Positions 11,557 to 21,800 of a DNA stretch of 64,000 bases are shown here, one piece after another. A program made the translations under genes and the position numbers. This stretch comes from Collybia mongolica. Its lineage: Eukaryota; Basidiomycota; Agaricomycetes; Agaricales; Clitocybaceae. The first letter of the stretch is position 1; each line of letters opens with the position of its first letter. The stretch lies in assembly GCA_013420905.1 (NCBI GenBank), contig JAAXNY010000001.1, positions 6,386,001-6,450,000 on the forward strand. Direction: 5' to 3'. Under the pieces are notes generated by a model that was not told the DNA's origin, made no database searches, and was given only the letters and a program-made list of their open reading frames with translations.

Positions 11557-12934
11557 TCAAGCAGATATGAAGTCGTCTTCAACCTCGGGCAAGGGCACAT
11601 CAGCCGGAGCTACCTCCTCTTTATCATTGTCATCCTGGTCATGGACTTCGGTAGCGCTTGCAGTGGCAGCCTCGTCAGAGCCTCCCTCCAGAGCGGCCTC
11701 GTTCATTAGACCGTTGAGGCGAGTAACCTCGTCCATAGTGGCGTCACGACGCTTCAATAAGAAGGACACTGTATGACTGATCTCCTCCAACTCAGCGCGG
11801 TAGTTTAAAAGCATCCTACCGAGGGCTTGCTTGGTGTGTGACAAGGGATCGCCCGCGTCAGCAATCAAGCGCGCCCGCGCTAAGACTACATCGTGCTCCT
11901 TGGAGGGACGGAAGTCAATAAAGACACGAGTATCTGATACACAGTCAGTATAAAAATAGAACCATCTATTATTAGAAAACGTACCCTCAGCAGATGCCTT
12001 TGGATCTTCATCCGGGGTGTCCTGCCTCGTACGCTTTTTGGGACGAAGAGTGCTGCCGCGGTTGAGCTCGGAACGCTTACCGTCCTGTAGGAATAAGAAA
12101 CAAAGTAATAGACAGAGCAAAAACAAGAATGGGTACCTTGATGGCAGCCTTTTCAGCCTTAGTCCTTTTGACACGGGGAACCTTAATGTTCTCCTTCTCC
12201 TTGCGACTACGGGTGATTGGTCCTTCACTAAGGAGACGACTAGTCACTGGCCCAGAGACAGTAGCGCTAGCCGTAGCGCCGGAATCAATGACCATATTCT
12301 TGAGTAAAGAAGAGACGCCATTGAGTATGTCGCGCACTGACAGCGCGGTAGCTAAAAAGAAACATACCGAGTCAGTACCAGACATTTCAATGTCACCATC
12401 ATATTCACCGCCAGCAATGACCTCGCCTGGAATAGCGGGACTATCCGCATCACCACCAGTAGCAGGGACCTAGTACCAGAAAACCATGGTTTAAGAACAG
12501 TACAGTGCAAGATAAGGTAAAAAGCGCGCACCGCGGTTTGAGACAGGTGCTCGGTGTGGACCTTTTCACGGTGACGGTGAATAGCGGCAGTAAGAGTCAC
12601 AATGTTGCGGTAGACGGGCTCTTGAAGTAACTCGGGGTATACATGTTGTAGTCCCTGGAATGCTTTACGGACGCCAAAGATAACATTCTGCCAGGACCGC
12701 TCCGTCAAAACCATTTTGGACTCAGTCAGGAGTAGCTGTAAATTGTAAAAGTTGTTATGATAACGGCGTATATAAGTTAATTGGTAAAAAGTGTACCGCG
12801 GTTTCGCCTAACTTCTGGACGCTGACCCTTTGTTCAACAAGGGTGTCCATCGATAAACGAGCTTGAAAGGTGTGCCACTGAGCTTGGACCATCTTGAAGT
12901 TCTCGATGTCTTGATAGTTGGGGGGGCTAGTCAT
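11557..12934 (-). CDS. Gypsy-2 antisense gene B: basic, coiled-coil protein of unknown function
   Basis: Not a family I recognise. Five exons fit together on the minus strand: 12934-12797, 12735-12532, 12469-12137, 12084-11985 and 11933-11557, with introns of 49-62 bp, all GT-AG. The exon lengths add to 1,152 bases, giving an uninterrupted 383-residue protein that starts MTSPPNYQDIENFKM. The N-terminal part is predicted helical. Two basic clusters (RVKRTKAEKAAIK and RPKKRTRQDTP) look like nuclear localisation signals. The C-terminal 150 residues contain a probable coiled coil and a strongly acidic tail. A TATA box lies about 100 bp upstream of the ATG. The last intron is a multiple of three, so it could also be read through. 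Its place inside an LTR element suggests an accessory role. Confidence 0.7.
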
Positions 12935-13030
12935 AATGATGCAGAGGAAATTGATTCTTCGAACCAGAACGTTGTAAAGAGAGTATAATAGAGTTGGGCG
13001 ATGTCTTGGGACAAAAAGCACAGCCAGTGC

Positions 13031-13040
13031 CCTTTTTATA
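13031..13040 (-). promoter_or_regulatory. TATA box of antisense gene B
   Basis: On the minus strand TATAAAAAGG, 97-106 bp before the ATG at 12934. The position suits a fungal core promoter and argues that gene B has its own transcription start rather than using an LTR. Confidence 0.5.
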
Positions 13041-13628
13041 CCTCTACGACTAGAGAAGTGCTACCCAGTCTCTCATTCGTTGCGCGCGTTCTATCCCCAG
13101 AAAAATCTATACATTTCAACTGAACAGGTCCGAGACGCGTGCCTAATTGAAATGCTGGGCCCAATTAAAAAAAGGAGCTCTGTAAAAATTCATGTGGAGC
13201 GCGGCAGTGTCCGCATGACAACTGGGACAGTTGTTATCAGTGTTGAGGGGGAGATGGGTATAAGCAAAATCGAATTGGAAAAACCTTACCAAGGTTACAA
13301 GGATTGAAATAGATTGTCTATAAAAAGTCAGTGATCGCACCACGGTTTTTAATGATCGAGAGAATTGCACCAGAATTAAACCGTACTATTTATAACTTAA
13401 GTAGCCGGGGCAAGGGTGGAAGCTTTCTTATGAAGACAATAGAACCACAGCCAAATCAATAGCATTGTTTATAGTCCGAGGGACTGTATGTAAGACAAAG
13501 TGTTGGACTTCAATTAATAAAATTGAAGCCCAACGAAAGGTGGGGGAATAAGTGATATGTAAGGGCACTAGGGCCCGGGAAAACACATATAGAAAGAAAA
13601 CGTAGGTGGGGGGGGGGGCGCGGCGCGG
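13041..13628. other. Intergenic stretch between antisense genes A and B
   Basis: Upstream region of gene B and 3' region of gene A. It contains a run of G/C near 13606-13620 (nine or more G) just downstream of gene A's stop. Short open frames at 13080-13307 and 13143-13370 overlap on opposite strands and show no recognisable protein, so I do not call them. Confidence 0.5.
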
Positions 13629-15578
13629 CTACTCCTCCTCGCTGTCAGGCACGGACGCAGAAGATCTTGATGACGAAGAACTGTCATCAACCTCTACTTC
13701 TTCTTCCAAGGGCGGCCAAGGGAGATTCTGGAAGTCCGCGTAGAAGAGGAGGGCGCTCTCCGTGGCTGGCGTAGTCAGCAAGAGGTTTTGAAGGCCCTCC
13801 AGGCCTTCCTCCTCGTACAACCTACCAATGGTGCCAACTATGCGCGCCAACAAGGAGTCGCGCATTTCAAGCGCGCGGTTAGCGGCCTGAATGACCTCCG
13901 CGGCAAGGGTGTCCGCGTCGCCGAGCTGAGCATAGGCTTCAGCAACCGCTAGTAGAATAAGTAAAATCAGTAGTAAACAAAAAGACGGAAAGAAGATGGC
14001 TTACTAGAAATGCCTGCACCAAGCATGGGCCCCAGATCCTCACGGAGCCTAGCGCGCTTCTGGGGAGTGAGGCTGAAGCTGCACTTCCCCTTCTTGGCGG
14101 TGGCGCATTCCACGCATGGTTTATCCCAACCGTTGAAGGTGCACTCAATGTCGCCGCGGGTGGCGCACATCGTGCAAGGATAGCCCACCTAGTAAAAATG
14201 ATCAGTAACAAGAAATAAAGTAGTAATAAACATACGGAAGAGCGCCGCGGCGCAAGGTCAGCCAGCAGGGAGGTAATGGGGGACTGTAGCGGCGTCAGCT
14301 CCCGGTTGGGAACCAGCGCGTGCTTGCGGCGTGTCGCCTGTGCCCTATCCCTAGAGCGAGTGGTCTTACGCGACCGACGAGGAGAAGGGGCCGCGGGAGG
14401 CAACAACTCCGCGAACCCCTCTTGAGCCAACTGGCGGGCGATCTCATCATCGAAGAGCCGAAGTTCAGGGACTTCAACCTTCACCAGCGGCTGCCCAGAG
14501 GACTAAGGAGATAAAGATGAGTAAAAGTAAATGACTTCAAGAGAGAAAAGAGACATACCGGGCCTGCTTCCGAGGGACGCGGCGCGGAAGCACTGCCAGT
14601 CCCCTGGGCGCGCGACATGTCGGACTAGAATTTTGAAATCAAGTCAGCAATAATGTGAAACTCGTAAAGTAAAGGATATACCTGGGGAACCGCACGGCCT
14701 TTGCCCTTGGACCCAGCTGTATGCTTCCGCTTGAGGGGCTATTAAAATAAGTCAACTACCGAAGAAAAGTAATAAAAAGCAGTAATAAACGAACCGCGGG
14801 TACCAAGACCGGGGAGCGCGCCGGCAAGGGCGCGGCGGACCAACTGTCCCGGTACTGATGGTAACGGCGCGGTGCGCCAACCATGCGAGGAGGGACGAGG
14901 AAAGTATCCTGAAAGATACTTTCACCATTGTCGCGCTCGAAGCGCGACCCCACCTGGTCCAGGACTTGCTCCACAGTGGGAGCCTGGCCCTAAAGTAAAA
15001 GGTAGTCAGCTTGACAAGGGCAGGCAGAGTAAAGAAGTAAACAAGTCACTTACCAGAAGAATGGAATTGTGGCCCAGGTCAGTCGATATGACCGTGCGCC
15101 AGGAAGACCACGAAGCCTCGCGCGCGTCGACTGGGATGCGCATCACTTGAAGGTGAAGCGCGCGCAGGAGGAGAATAGCCGGATATGGCAGCGAAAAACG
15201 CGCGCCACGGACCACGCCAGTGATGGCATCCTGAGACCAGTAAATAAGTAAAAGGTTTTAATAAGTAAAAGATGGGCGTACGATGAGCATGGAGCAGTGA
15301 TCGACGAAGTCAATCAACTCGTCGAGGTCAAGGGGGCCCTGATGGTCCATACGGGGCGCGAGTTCCTCGGCCATAATAATCCACCCTTGCTCCATGGCGA
15401 CAAAGACATCGCCCTCGGCATCTTCAAGGAGGTCGGAAAATGAGGGGACCGGCTGGTCCACATAGACCATAGTGGGGGAACGGCCCTCAGTCGGTAGAAT
15501 CGCGGCAGAGAGCGAGAGAGACAGCGCGGAAGGCGAGCGCAGAGCACGAGCCATGGCGGAAGTAGAAGTGGAAGACAT
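13629..15578 (-). CDS. Gypsy-2 antisense gene A: zinc-cluster (Zn2Cys6-like) protein
   Basis: Eight exons on the minus strand: 15578-15282, 15230-15054, 14989-14795, 14738-14682, 14624-14559, 14502-14236, 14188-14005 and 13948-13629. All seven introns are 47-64 bp with GT-AG ends. The exons total 1,563 bases, a 520-residue protein without stops. Near residues 357-387, exon 7 encodes six cysteines spaced C-x2-C-x7-C-x8-C-x2-C-x7-C (CTMCATRGDIEC ... CVECATAKKGKC), close to the fungal Zn2Cys6 binuclear cluster that binds DNA. Upstream are Arg/Lys-rich stretches with nuclear-signal character. The C-terminus is acidic and Ser-rich (DDSSSSSRSSAS). A DNA- or chromatin-binding role is likely; control of the element or the host is a guess. 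A TATA-like box lies 63-72 bp upstream of the ATG. Confidence 0.75.
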
Positions 15579-15640
15579 TTCTGTTTGAAAAGGTTGGAGC
15601 GTTTGAGCAATGCAGATAGCAAAGAGATTTAGAAATGGGC

Positions 15641-15650
15641 TATAAAGTCC
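15641..15650 (-). promoter_or_regulatory. TATA-like box of antisense gene A
   Basis: Minus-strand GGACTTTATA, 63-72 bp upstream of the ATG at 15578. Suggests an own promoter firing away from the 3' LTR. Confidence 0.35.
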
Positions 15651-16028
15651 AAATTGTCTAAAACTTAGCAAGGACGCGAGCTTTTTAAAACGCACAACCC
15701 TGCATTGCGAAGCTCTAAAGAACAAACAGGAGTACCGATCTCTTGCTGAAGTGTCAGAAACATAACGAGAAAAATGTCCAGATGACTGAAATATCTGTAA
15801 AGCGATGTCCAAATGTCAAGTACTCTCTCAGGAGACGTATATAACTGTCACGATCCTGATGGGAAGTAAACCTCTGGGCTCGATCCCAACATCGCGCGCC
15901 TACCTGTCTAAAAGCGGAACCGTTGTAACATTGTACTGAAAGATTAGATGCGTGCAGACCCGAAGTATTGGACCAACCTGCCGGCAAAGAGAGACTGAGG
16001 ACAGTCTACATTTGTGGTATGGGGGAGA
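15651..16028. other. Gypsy-2 3' untranslated segment and polypurine tract
   Basis: No convincing gene. Ends at 16019-16028 with a purine run (GGGGGAGA preceded by TAT) directly before the 3' LTR, the expected primer for plus-strand DNA synthesis. Confidence 0.6.
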
Positions 16029-16660
16029 TGATAGGGCCCGAAATTGTTTGCACTTATAAAGTCAACAAGTAAGGCTATTAGTGTCATTTCTAATAACCAA
16101 GTAAGCAGTAATAAAGGATTAGAGTCGAGCTCCGAGACGGCTAATCAGAGTGAACTAGTCTAATGGATAATACACTATCAGTACAGAGGACTATGAGTAC
16201 GGTCTATTATTAGTCCTATTCACCATGCCCGGTTACAACCTCGGTGTCTTAGTTCATAAGTAACCGTTGTAGTATGATATCATTAGTCCGGGGATCATCA
16301 TTAATAGGAGAAGTAATTGTAAATTCGGGACTTGCACAACCCGATCCTAGTCAGGGGTACTTGGTGTTAACTACCGGAAGTGACGGGACACCGTGAATAG
16401 CAACCAGGACAATCAGGAGGAGTAAACGACAGTGCCGCGCTGTTTTAATAACAGAGCGTGCGGTTGGGACTTGATAAGAGTTTAGCCAGCTCTTTCAATA
16501 TTTGATAAGTAACCAGTAAACGACATAATTGGCACGCATGGCGCGCGCGCCAAGTTGTAGTAGACGCGTCAGTATTGAATACAGATTCTTGGCGCGCGGG
16601 AGCGCGGTTCCGTGTAAAATTTACAATTCCATATGATATTTAGTTTGTACATTATAAATA

Positions 16661-16871
16661 CAGTGGCTCAAAAAACTGCCCCAATGTTTGTACATTTTTG
16701 AAAGATCAATATGGTATGAAGTGCTGACATAAGCAGGGGACCTGGGGTAATTATGTAAGATACTATGACATCGTGGCTGTCCAATGGACCCTGGATCATG
16801 TGATTTGGATCAATATCCATTAAGCTATAAGCCAAACAAAATGGTTACTTATTGGGGCAGTTTTTTGACCC
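16661..16871 (+). repeat. Left terminal inverted repeat of the Tc1 element
   Basis: 211 bp, pairs with 18058-18268 with about nine mismatches by eye. Confidence 0.93.
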
Positions 16872-17021
16872 TTATCTTATTTTCCATTATTCTGGCATTT
16901 ATGATCCAATGCAAGAACATTATGGACTGTGGGAAGAATAAACAATGTCATGTGACTTTATTTGTATCAATTTGACATGTTGGAATTGGTTCAATCATCT
17001 TCTTGACCTCTTACCACCATC

Positions 17022-18041
17022 ATGAAAGCCATTTCTACTGCTCAGCACAATACTGTTGTTTCTCTCCTCAATGAGGGCTATTCTCAGCGTCAAATCAAGG
17101 AGAAAACTGGTCTAGGGAAGGGTACCATCAGTAGGATCAGCAAAGATGTGGATGGAAACAAAGAAAACAACCTTGGTGGCCGCCCCTCCAAGCTGTCTGT
17201 TCGTGACAAACAGTCAATTATTCGTCAAATCAAGTCAGGGAAGCTTGATAATGCAGTTCAGGCTACCCAATTCATCAATGGCATCATCCCCAATCCTGTC
17301 ACACCCCAGACAGTCAGAAATGCACTCAAGGAAAATCAATTTTATGCTGCTACAAAGAGGAAAGCTCCTCTTCTCAAACGAGCCCATCGCATCCGGCGTC
17401 TCCAGTTTGCAAAATATCATGAAAGCTGGACTGTGGAGGACTGGAAAAGGGTTCTATGGACAGATGAGACCAAAATCAATAGGATTGGGTCAGATGGAAA
17501 GGTTTATGTCTGGAAACAAAGGGGAAAACCACCATCTGATAGAACAACATCACCTACTGTCAAACATGGAGGAGGAGGAAACCTCATGGTATGGGGTTGT
17601 ATGGGGTGGAATGGAGTGGGAAAGCTCATAGAGGTGCAGGGGAACATGGACAAGGTTCAATACTGTGAAATTTTGGAGAGTGGAGTTCAGGAAAGTTTTG
17701 AGAAGTTGGAAATGGTGGATGGCGAGCGCTACTTTCAGCAAGATAACGACCCCAAACACACATCTGGACTGGCCACACAGTGGTTTGAAGACAACAACAT
17801 TCAAGTCCTTGGCTGGCCTGCCCAATCCCCTGACATGAATCCAATAGAACACCTTTGGGAACATCTCAAGCGCCGTCTTAAAGAATATCCGACACCACCC
17901 AAAGGAGTACATGAGTTGTGGGATAGATTGGCTGAAGAGTGGGGTGAAATTCCACCAGAGGTATGCCAAAACCTGATAGAAAGTATGCCCAGGCAGATAC
18001 AAGCAGTTATAAAGGCAAAAGGTGGTCATACAAAGTATTAG
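17022..18041 (+). CDS. Tc1-family transposase (DD34E)
   Basis: 339 residues, full length for Tc1 transposases (about 340). The N-terminus carries two helix-turn-helix units (QRQIKEKTGLGKGTISRI near 22-39), which bind the inverted repeats. The catalytic core shows LWTDETK near residue 147, FQQDNDPKHTS near 240 and NPIEHLWEHLK near 275. Thirty-four residues separate the second Asp from the Glu, the DD34E signature. The reading frame is intact with no introns. It should cut and paste the element into TA sites. Start is the only sensible ATG, about 150 bp inside the left repeat. Confidence 0.96.
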   Translation: MKAISTAQHNTVVSLLNEGYSQRQIKEKTGLGKGTISRISKDVDGNKENNLGGRPSKLSVRDKQSIIRQIKSGKLDNAVQATQFINGIIPNPVTPQTVRNALKENQFYAATKRKAPLLKRAHRIRRLQFAKYHESWTVEDWKRVLWTDETKINRIGSDGKVYVWKQRGKPPSDRTTSPTVKHGGGGNLMVWGCMGWNGVGKLIEVQGNMDKVQYCEILESGVQESFEKLEMVDGERYFQQDNDPKHTSGLATQWFEDNNIQVLGWPAQSPDMNPIEHLWEHLKRRLKEYPTPPKGVHELWDRLAEEWGEIPPEVCQNLIESMPRQIQAVIKAKGGHTKY

Positions 18042-18057
18042 ATAGAAAATTAATAGA

Positions 18058-18268
18058 GGGTCAAAAAACTGCCCCAATGAGTAATCATTTTGTTTGGCCT
18101 ATAGCTTAATGGGTTTTGATCCAAATCACATGATCCAGGGTCCATTGGAAAGCCACGATGTCATAGTATCTTACATAATTACCCCAGGTCCCCTGCTTAT
18201 GTCAGCACTTCATACCATATTGATCTTTCAAAAATGTACAAACATTGGGGCAGTTTTTTGAGCCACTG
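18058..18268 (-). repeat. Right terminal inverted repeat of the Tc1 element
   Basis: Reverse complement of 16661-16871; its inner end begins 17 bp after the transposase stop. Confidence 0.93.
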
Positions 18269-18854
18269 TAGACTGTAGATGAGTAGCGCTAAGGCAAGGA
18301 ATCTTGCCCCCACTTCGCGCTACGATAGAGTATACAAATCACATTTGTTAAAAACACTATTGCGTGCCCGAATTAAGGATCAGATTGCTTCAACATGTCT
18401 TGATTGGAATTGATTGAAGAACTACAGAATTAAAGAGACTTAGTTCACTTGGAACTTAGTATTGTATTGTCCGTTGGAATTACTAGGCACTTGGCCTTAG
18501 TGCACTTGGCACTGTATTGTTTGATAAGTCGCTTGGACTTACAGATCCGTTTGGGATCATTAATAATTGAACGTACACTTGGTACCCAGTCTATTGGATC
18601 GAGAAATATTATAAATATACCTAGCAGGTTTATAAACCTGTGTTGAAGCTTTTGTCTGAATCAAACCCGTTGGGAGATCATTGAAAAGGGCTTTGGCTAG
18701 TACTATTCAAAGCTTAGTGCTTCTAAGCACTTGAACCTGAACTCAAAACAGGCGATTCCTACTGTTCGTGTGTTGATTGTTAAGTTTGGTGTGTGTGTGT
18801 AAGGGATTACATTTCATAGCATCAGCGCACTTATAGCCCAGGAGCCCCCTTTCA

Positions 18855-21800
18855 ACGCCGGCGTTGGAACGGGATCTGTGCAAATTGGACGCGTTGTACG
18901 AGTCGCGGTGCTCCGGGGTTGCGTCTGTAGAATTCGGCGACCAACTCGTCCGCATTCACCTTGTCGGCAGGTTCCCAGGTGTTCTGTTTGTAGCTGTAGC
19001 CCTTCCAGGCGATCAGGTACTGCAGCTTGTTCCTGTAAACCCGGCTGTCCATGATCTCCTGAACCTCATAATGTACCTCGCCGTCTATGAGAGTGGGTTC
19101 AGGGACTTCGGTGACCGTTCTACCGGGTATTGGGTCGTGCGGCACAGGTAGGAGTTTGACAACATGGAAGACCGGGTGGATGCGCAATAGCGCCGGCGGA
19201 AGTTTGAGGCGGTAGGCGTGCGATCCAACCTTGGCTTCGATGGGGTAGGGCCCGATGTAGCGGTGAGCCAGTTTCTGCGACGGTCGAGTGATATGAATGT
19301 CGCGCGAATCCAAATACATCCGGTCTCCAACCTGGTAGTCAGGTGTTGGGTTTCGGCGGCGATTGTAGTACATCGCCATCTCGTCCTTGGCTTTGGCTAA
19401 TGCGGCGCGGGCTTCCTCGAGGGTGTCCTTCATTCGGTCGCGGAATTCGTTCGCGGTTTCCAGCCGGGATGGTGCGGTCTGTGGTTCAAAGCCCATGCGT
19501 GGATGTCGACCGGTGTCCAGGAAGAACGGCAAGTGCTGTGTCGAGGAGTGGACGTGGTTATTGTACTGGAATTCGGCGAGCGGTAAAAGGTCGACCCAGT
19601 TGTCCTGTCGCTCGCTGACGAATAACCGGAGATACTGCTCCAGTTCCTGGTTCACTCGCTCGGTCTGTCCGTCTGTCTGTGGGTGGTACGCCGTAGACGC
19701 TGTGAGTTTAATATCAAGCATGCGATATAACTCCCTTGTGAATTCCGCCACGAACTGTACCCCTCGGTCGGAGACCATAGCCTTCGGTAAGCCGTGCAAC
19801 TTCCACACATGCTGGAGGTAAAGCCTCGCCGATCCAAGCGCGGTAATTGTCGTCGTGGTTGGGATGAAGTGCGCGCATTTACCCACCGTGTCCACCACTA
19901 CCATGATCGCATCATGCCCTTGCGACTCGGGGAGTTCCACGATGAAATCCACGCTTGCGACGTCCCAGCAACCTTCCGGAATTGGCAGCAGTTTAAGTTC
20001 GCCGCTTGGAAGTTGACGCTGAGCCTTCGTTCGGAGACAGAGGTCGCATGTCTTGCAGTATTCGCCGATGTAGCGCGACATTTGAGGCCACCAGTAATTG
20101 CGCGATACGAGTTCCAACGTCTTCCATCTTCCGGCGTGTCCCGCAATTCGCGAATTGTGATGTTGCGCAACTATACGTCTGCGAAGGTCAGCGTGTTTTG
20201 GGACGTAGATGCGATCGCGGAAATACAGCAACTCCTGCGCTTCCCTCCACTCTGCGCTCCGAACCGATTTTCCTGCGGACTTCTTCAACTCCTGCGCTGC
20301 CTTCACCACCGCTTCCTCCTGATGTCCCTCGCGATTGCCTCTCCGAATATCCCGCAGAATGTCCCTTTCCTCTCCTTCCACGACCATTCCTTCCAGCGCG
20401 CGGATTGTGAACAACTCCGGTTTGAGGAGGACTAGATCGCGGTTATCCTCGCTTCCATCGCTGTGGTCCGCTCAGCGAGATAGCGCGTCTGGCTTACCCA
20501 TACTTCGTCCGGGCTTGTGGTGCAGCGAGAAGTTGAATCGGGAGAGGTACAGTGACCACCTGGCCTGTCTCCGATTTAGCTTCTGGGACGTCCGGAAGTA
20601 CTCTAGATTTTTGTGGTCTGTCCAGATCTCGAAGTCGTGTTGCGCGCCTTCAAGGAAGTGTCGCCATTCTTCAAGTGCGCGAATGATGGCGAGCATTTCC
20701 TTGTCGTGTATCTCGTAATTCCGCTCGACCGCGTTGAGGCTCTTTGACGAAAACGCGATCGGGTGCCACTTGTCGTCCTCTGGGCTGAGTTGCGAAAGTA
20801 CTGCGCCGGTCGTGAAATCCGAACTATCTGCCTCCACCCTAAACGGCCGGTTGTCGTCTGCGAACATCAGTACCGGTTTAGACGACACCGCTTCCTTCAA
20901 CCCTTCGAATGCCTCCTGCTCTGACTCACCCCACTTCCAAGGCACGTCTTTACCGGTGAGATCAAACAATGGCCGCGCAGTATGGGAGAAGTCGCGAATG
21001 AACTGCCGATAGAAGTTCGTGAAGCCCAAGAAGGACTGCACTTGCTTCTTGTTCGTGGGCGTTGGCCATTCCGCTACTCCGGCAACCTTGACCGGGTCCA
21101 TCTCCGCCTGCCCCTCCGAGATAATGAGCCCCAGATACTCGATTCGGGTCTTCTCGAATTCGCATTTGTCCAGTCGCAGGTACAGTTTATGTTCGTGGAG
21201 TCGCTGGAGAACTAACCTCGTAATTCGGCGGTGTTTGGCGAGTGTCTTTGTGTAGATTAGAATATCATCGATGTAGACACATACCACTCCTTCCATGATG
21301 AGATCGTGGAATATCTCGTTCATCATGGTTTGGAACGTTGCCAGCGAGTTAGTGAGACCAAAGAACATTACCAGGGGCTCAAACATTCCGCGGTTTGTGC
21401 GAAATGCGGCCTTCCACTCATCACCTTCCTTAATTCGGACGTTGTTGTATCCCCAGCGAACGTCGAATTTGGAGAAGTATTTCGCTCCCCGAAGATTGTT
21501 GACGAGGTTGGAGATGAGTGGGAGTGGGTATTTGTTCTTGATCGTCAGCGAATTGAGAACGCGGTAGTCCTGTACCGGGCGTAGCGAACCGTCCTTCTTC
21601 TTGATAAAGAAGAACGGCGAAGCCATTGGCGATTTGGAGGGGCGGATCCGACCAGAGGCGAGGTTCTCCTCGAGGAACTTGTCCAACTCCGCTTGTTCGG
21701 CGACTGAGAGCGGGTAGACCTTGCAGGATTTCCCTTCTGCGTCGCGGACGAGTTCGATTGTGTGGTCCCATGGTCGGCGATCTGGGAGAGCGTTGAAGGA

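Larger units (their letters stand above)
16661..18268 (+). mobile_element. Tc1-type DNA transposon with long inverted repeats
   Basis: 1,608-bp element starting and ending with CAGTGGCTCAAAAAACTGCC, flanked by duplicated TA (16659-16660 and 18269-18270); the unoccupied site is preserved in the 5' LTR of Gypsy-2. Inverted repeats are 211 bp (16661-16871 and 18058-18268), nearly identical. The motif CAAAAAACTGCCCCA occurs at the outer end of each repeat and, inverted, at its inner end, reminiscent of the paired transposase sites of IR/DR Tc1 elements. One intact transposase gene lies inside. Probably a recently active copy. Confidence 0.96.
3021..18854 (+). mobile_element. Gypsy-2: large LTR retrotransposon with gag, pro, pol and two antisense accessory genes
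   Basis: Plus-strand element with LTRs at 3021-4236 (1,216 bp) and 16029-18854. The second is 2,826 bp, exactly 1,216 bp once the 1,608-bp Tc1 insertion and its 2-bp duplication are removed. LTRs begin TG and end CA. Target duplication is ACGC (3017-3020 and 18855-18858). A tRNA-type primer site lies at 4239 (TGGAGCCCACCGCGAG), two bases after the LTR, and a purine tract (GGGGGAGA) ends at 16028. gag, pro and pol are open in three frames linked by overlaps. A 4.6-kb block between pol and the 3' LTR holds two intact antisense genes with introns. The LTRs differ at only four sites found by eye, so insertion is recent. All reading frames are intact, so it may be autonomous. Confidence 0.95.
16029..18854 (+). 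repeat. 3' LTR of Gypsy-2, interrupted by a Tc1 element
   Basis: LTR halves are 16029-16660 and 18271-18854. Removing 16661-18270 restores 1,216 bp, the length of the 5' LTR. Differences from the 5' LTR: one near 16200, two near 16459-16465 and one near 18738, all C/T at CpG. The insertion separates the TATA box from downstream LTR sequence. Confidence 0.95.

Noticed and set aside
12352..12367. Apparent 16-bp intron in gene B (GTATGTTTC...TTTTAG)
   Set aside because: Too short to splice, and the frame is open through it, so it is kept as exon.
12017..12473. Plus-strand open frames of 96 and 114 codons
   Set aside because: Exact antisense of gene B exons, whose splice sites and frame are coherent on the minus strand.
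13080..13307. 75-codon plus-strand frame between genes A and B
   Set aside because: Overlaps another open frame on the other strand and the gene B promoter; no motif.
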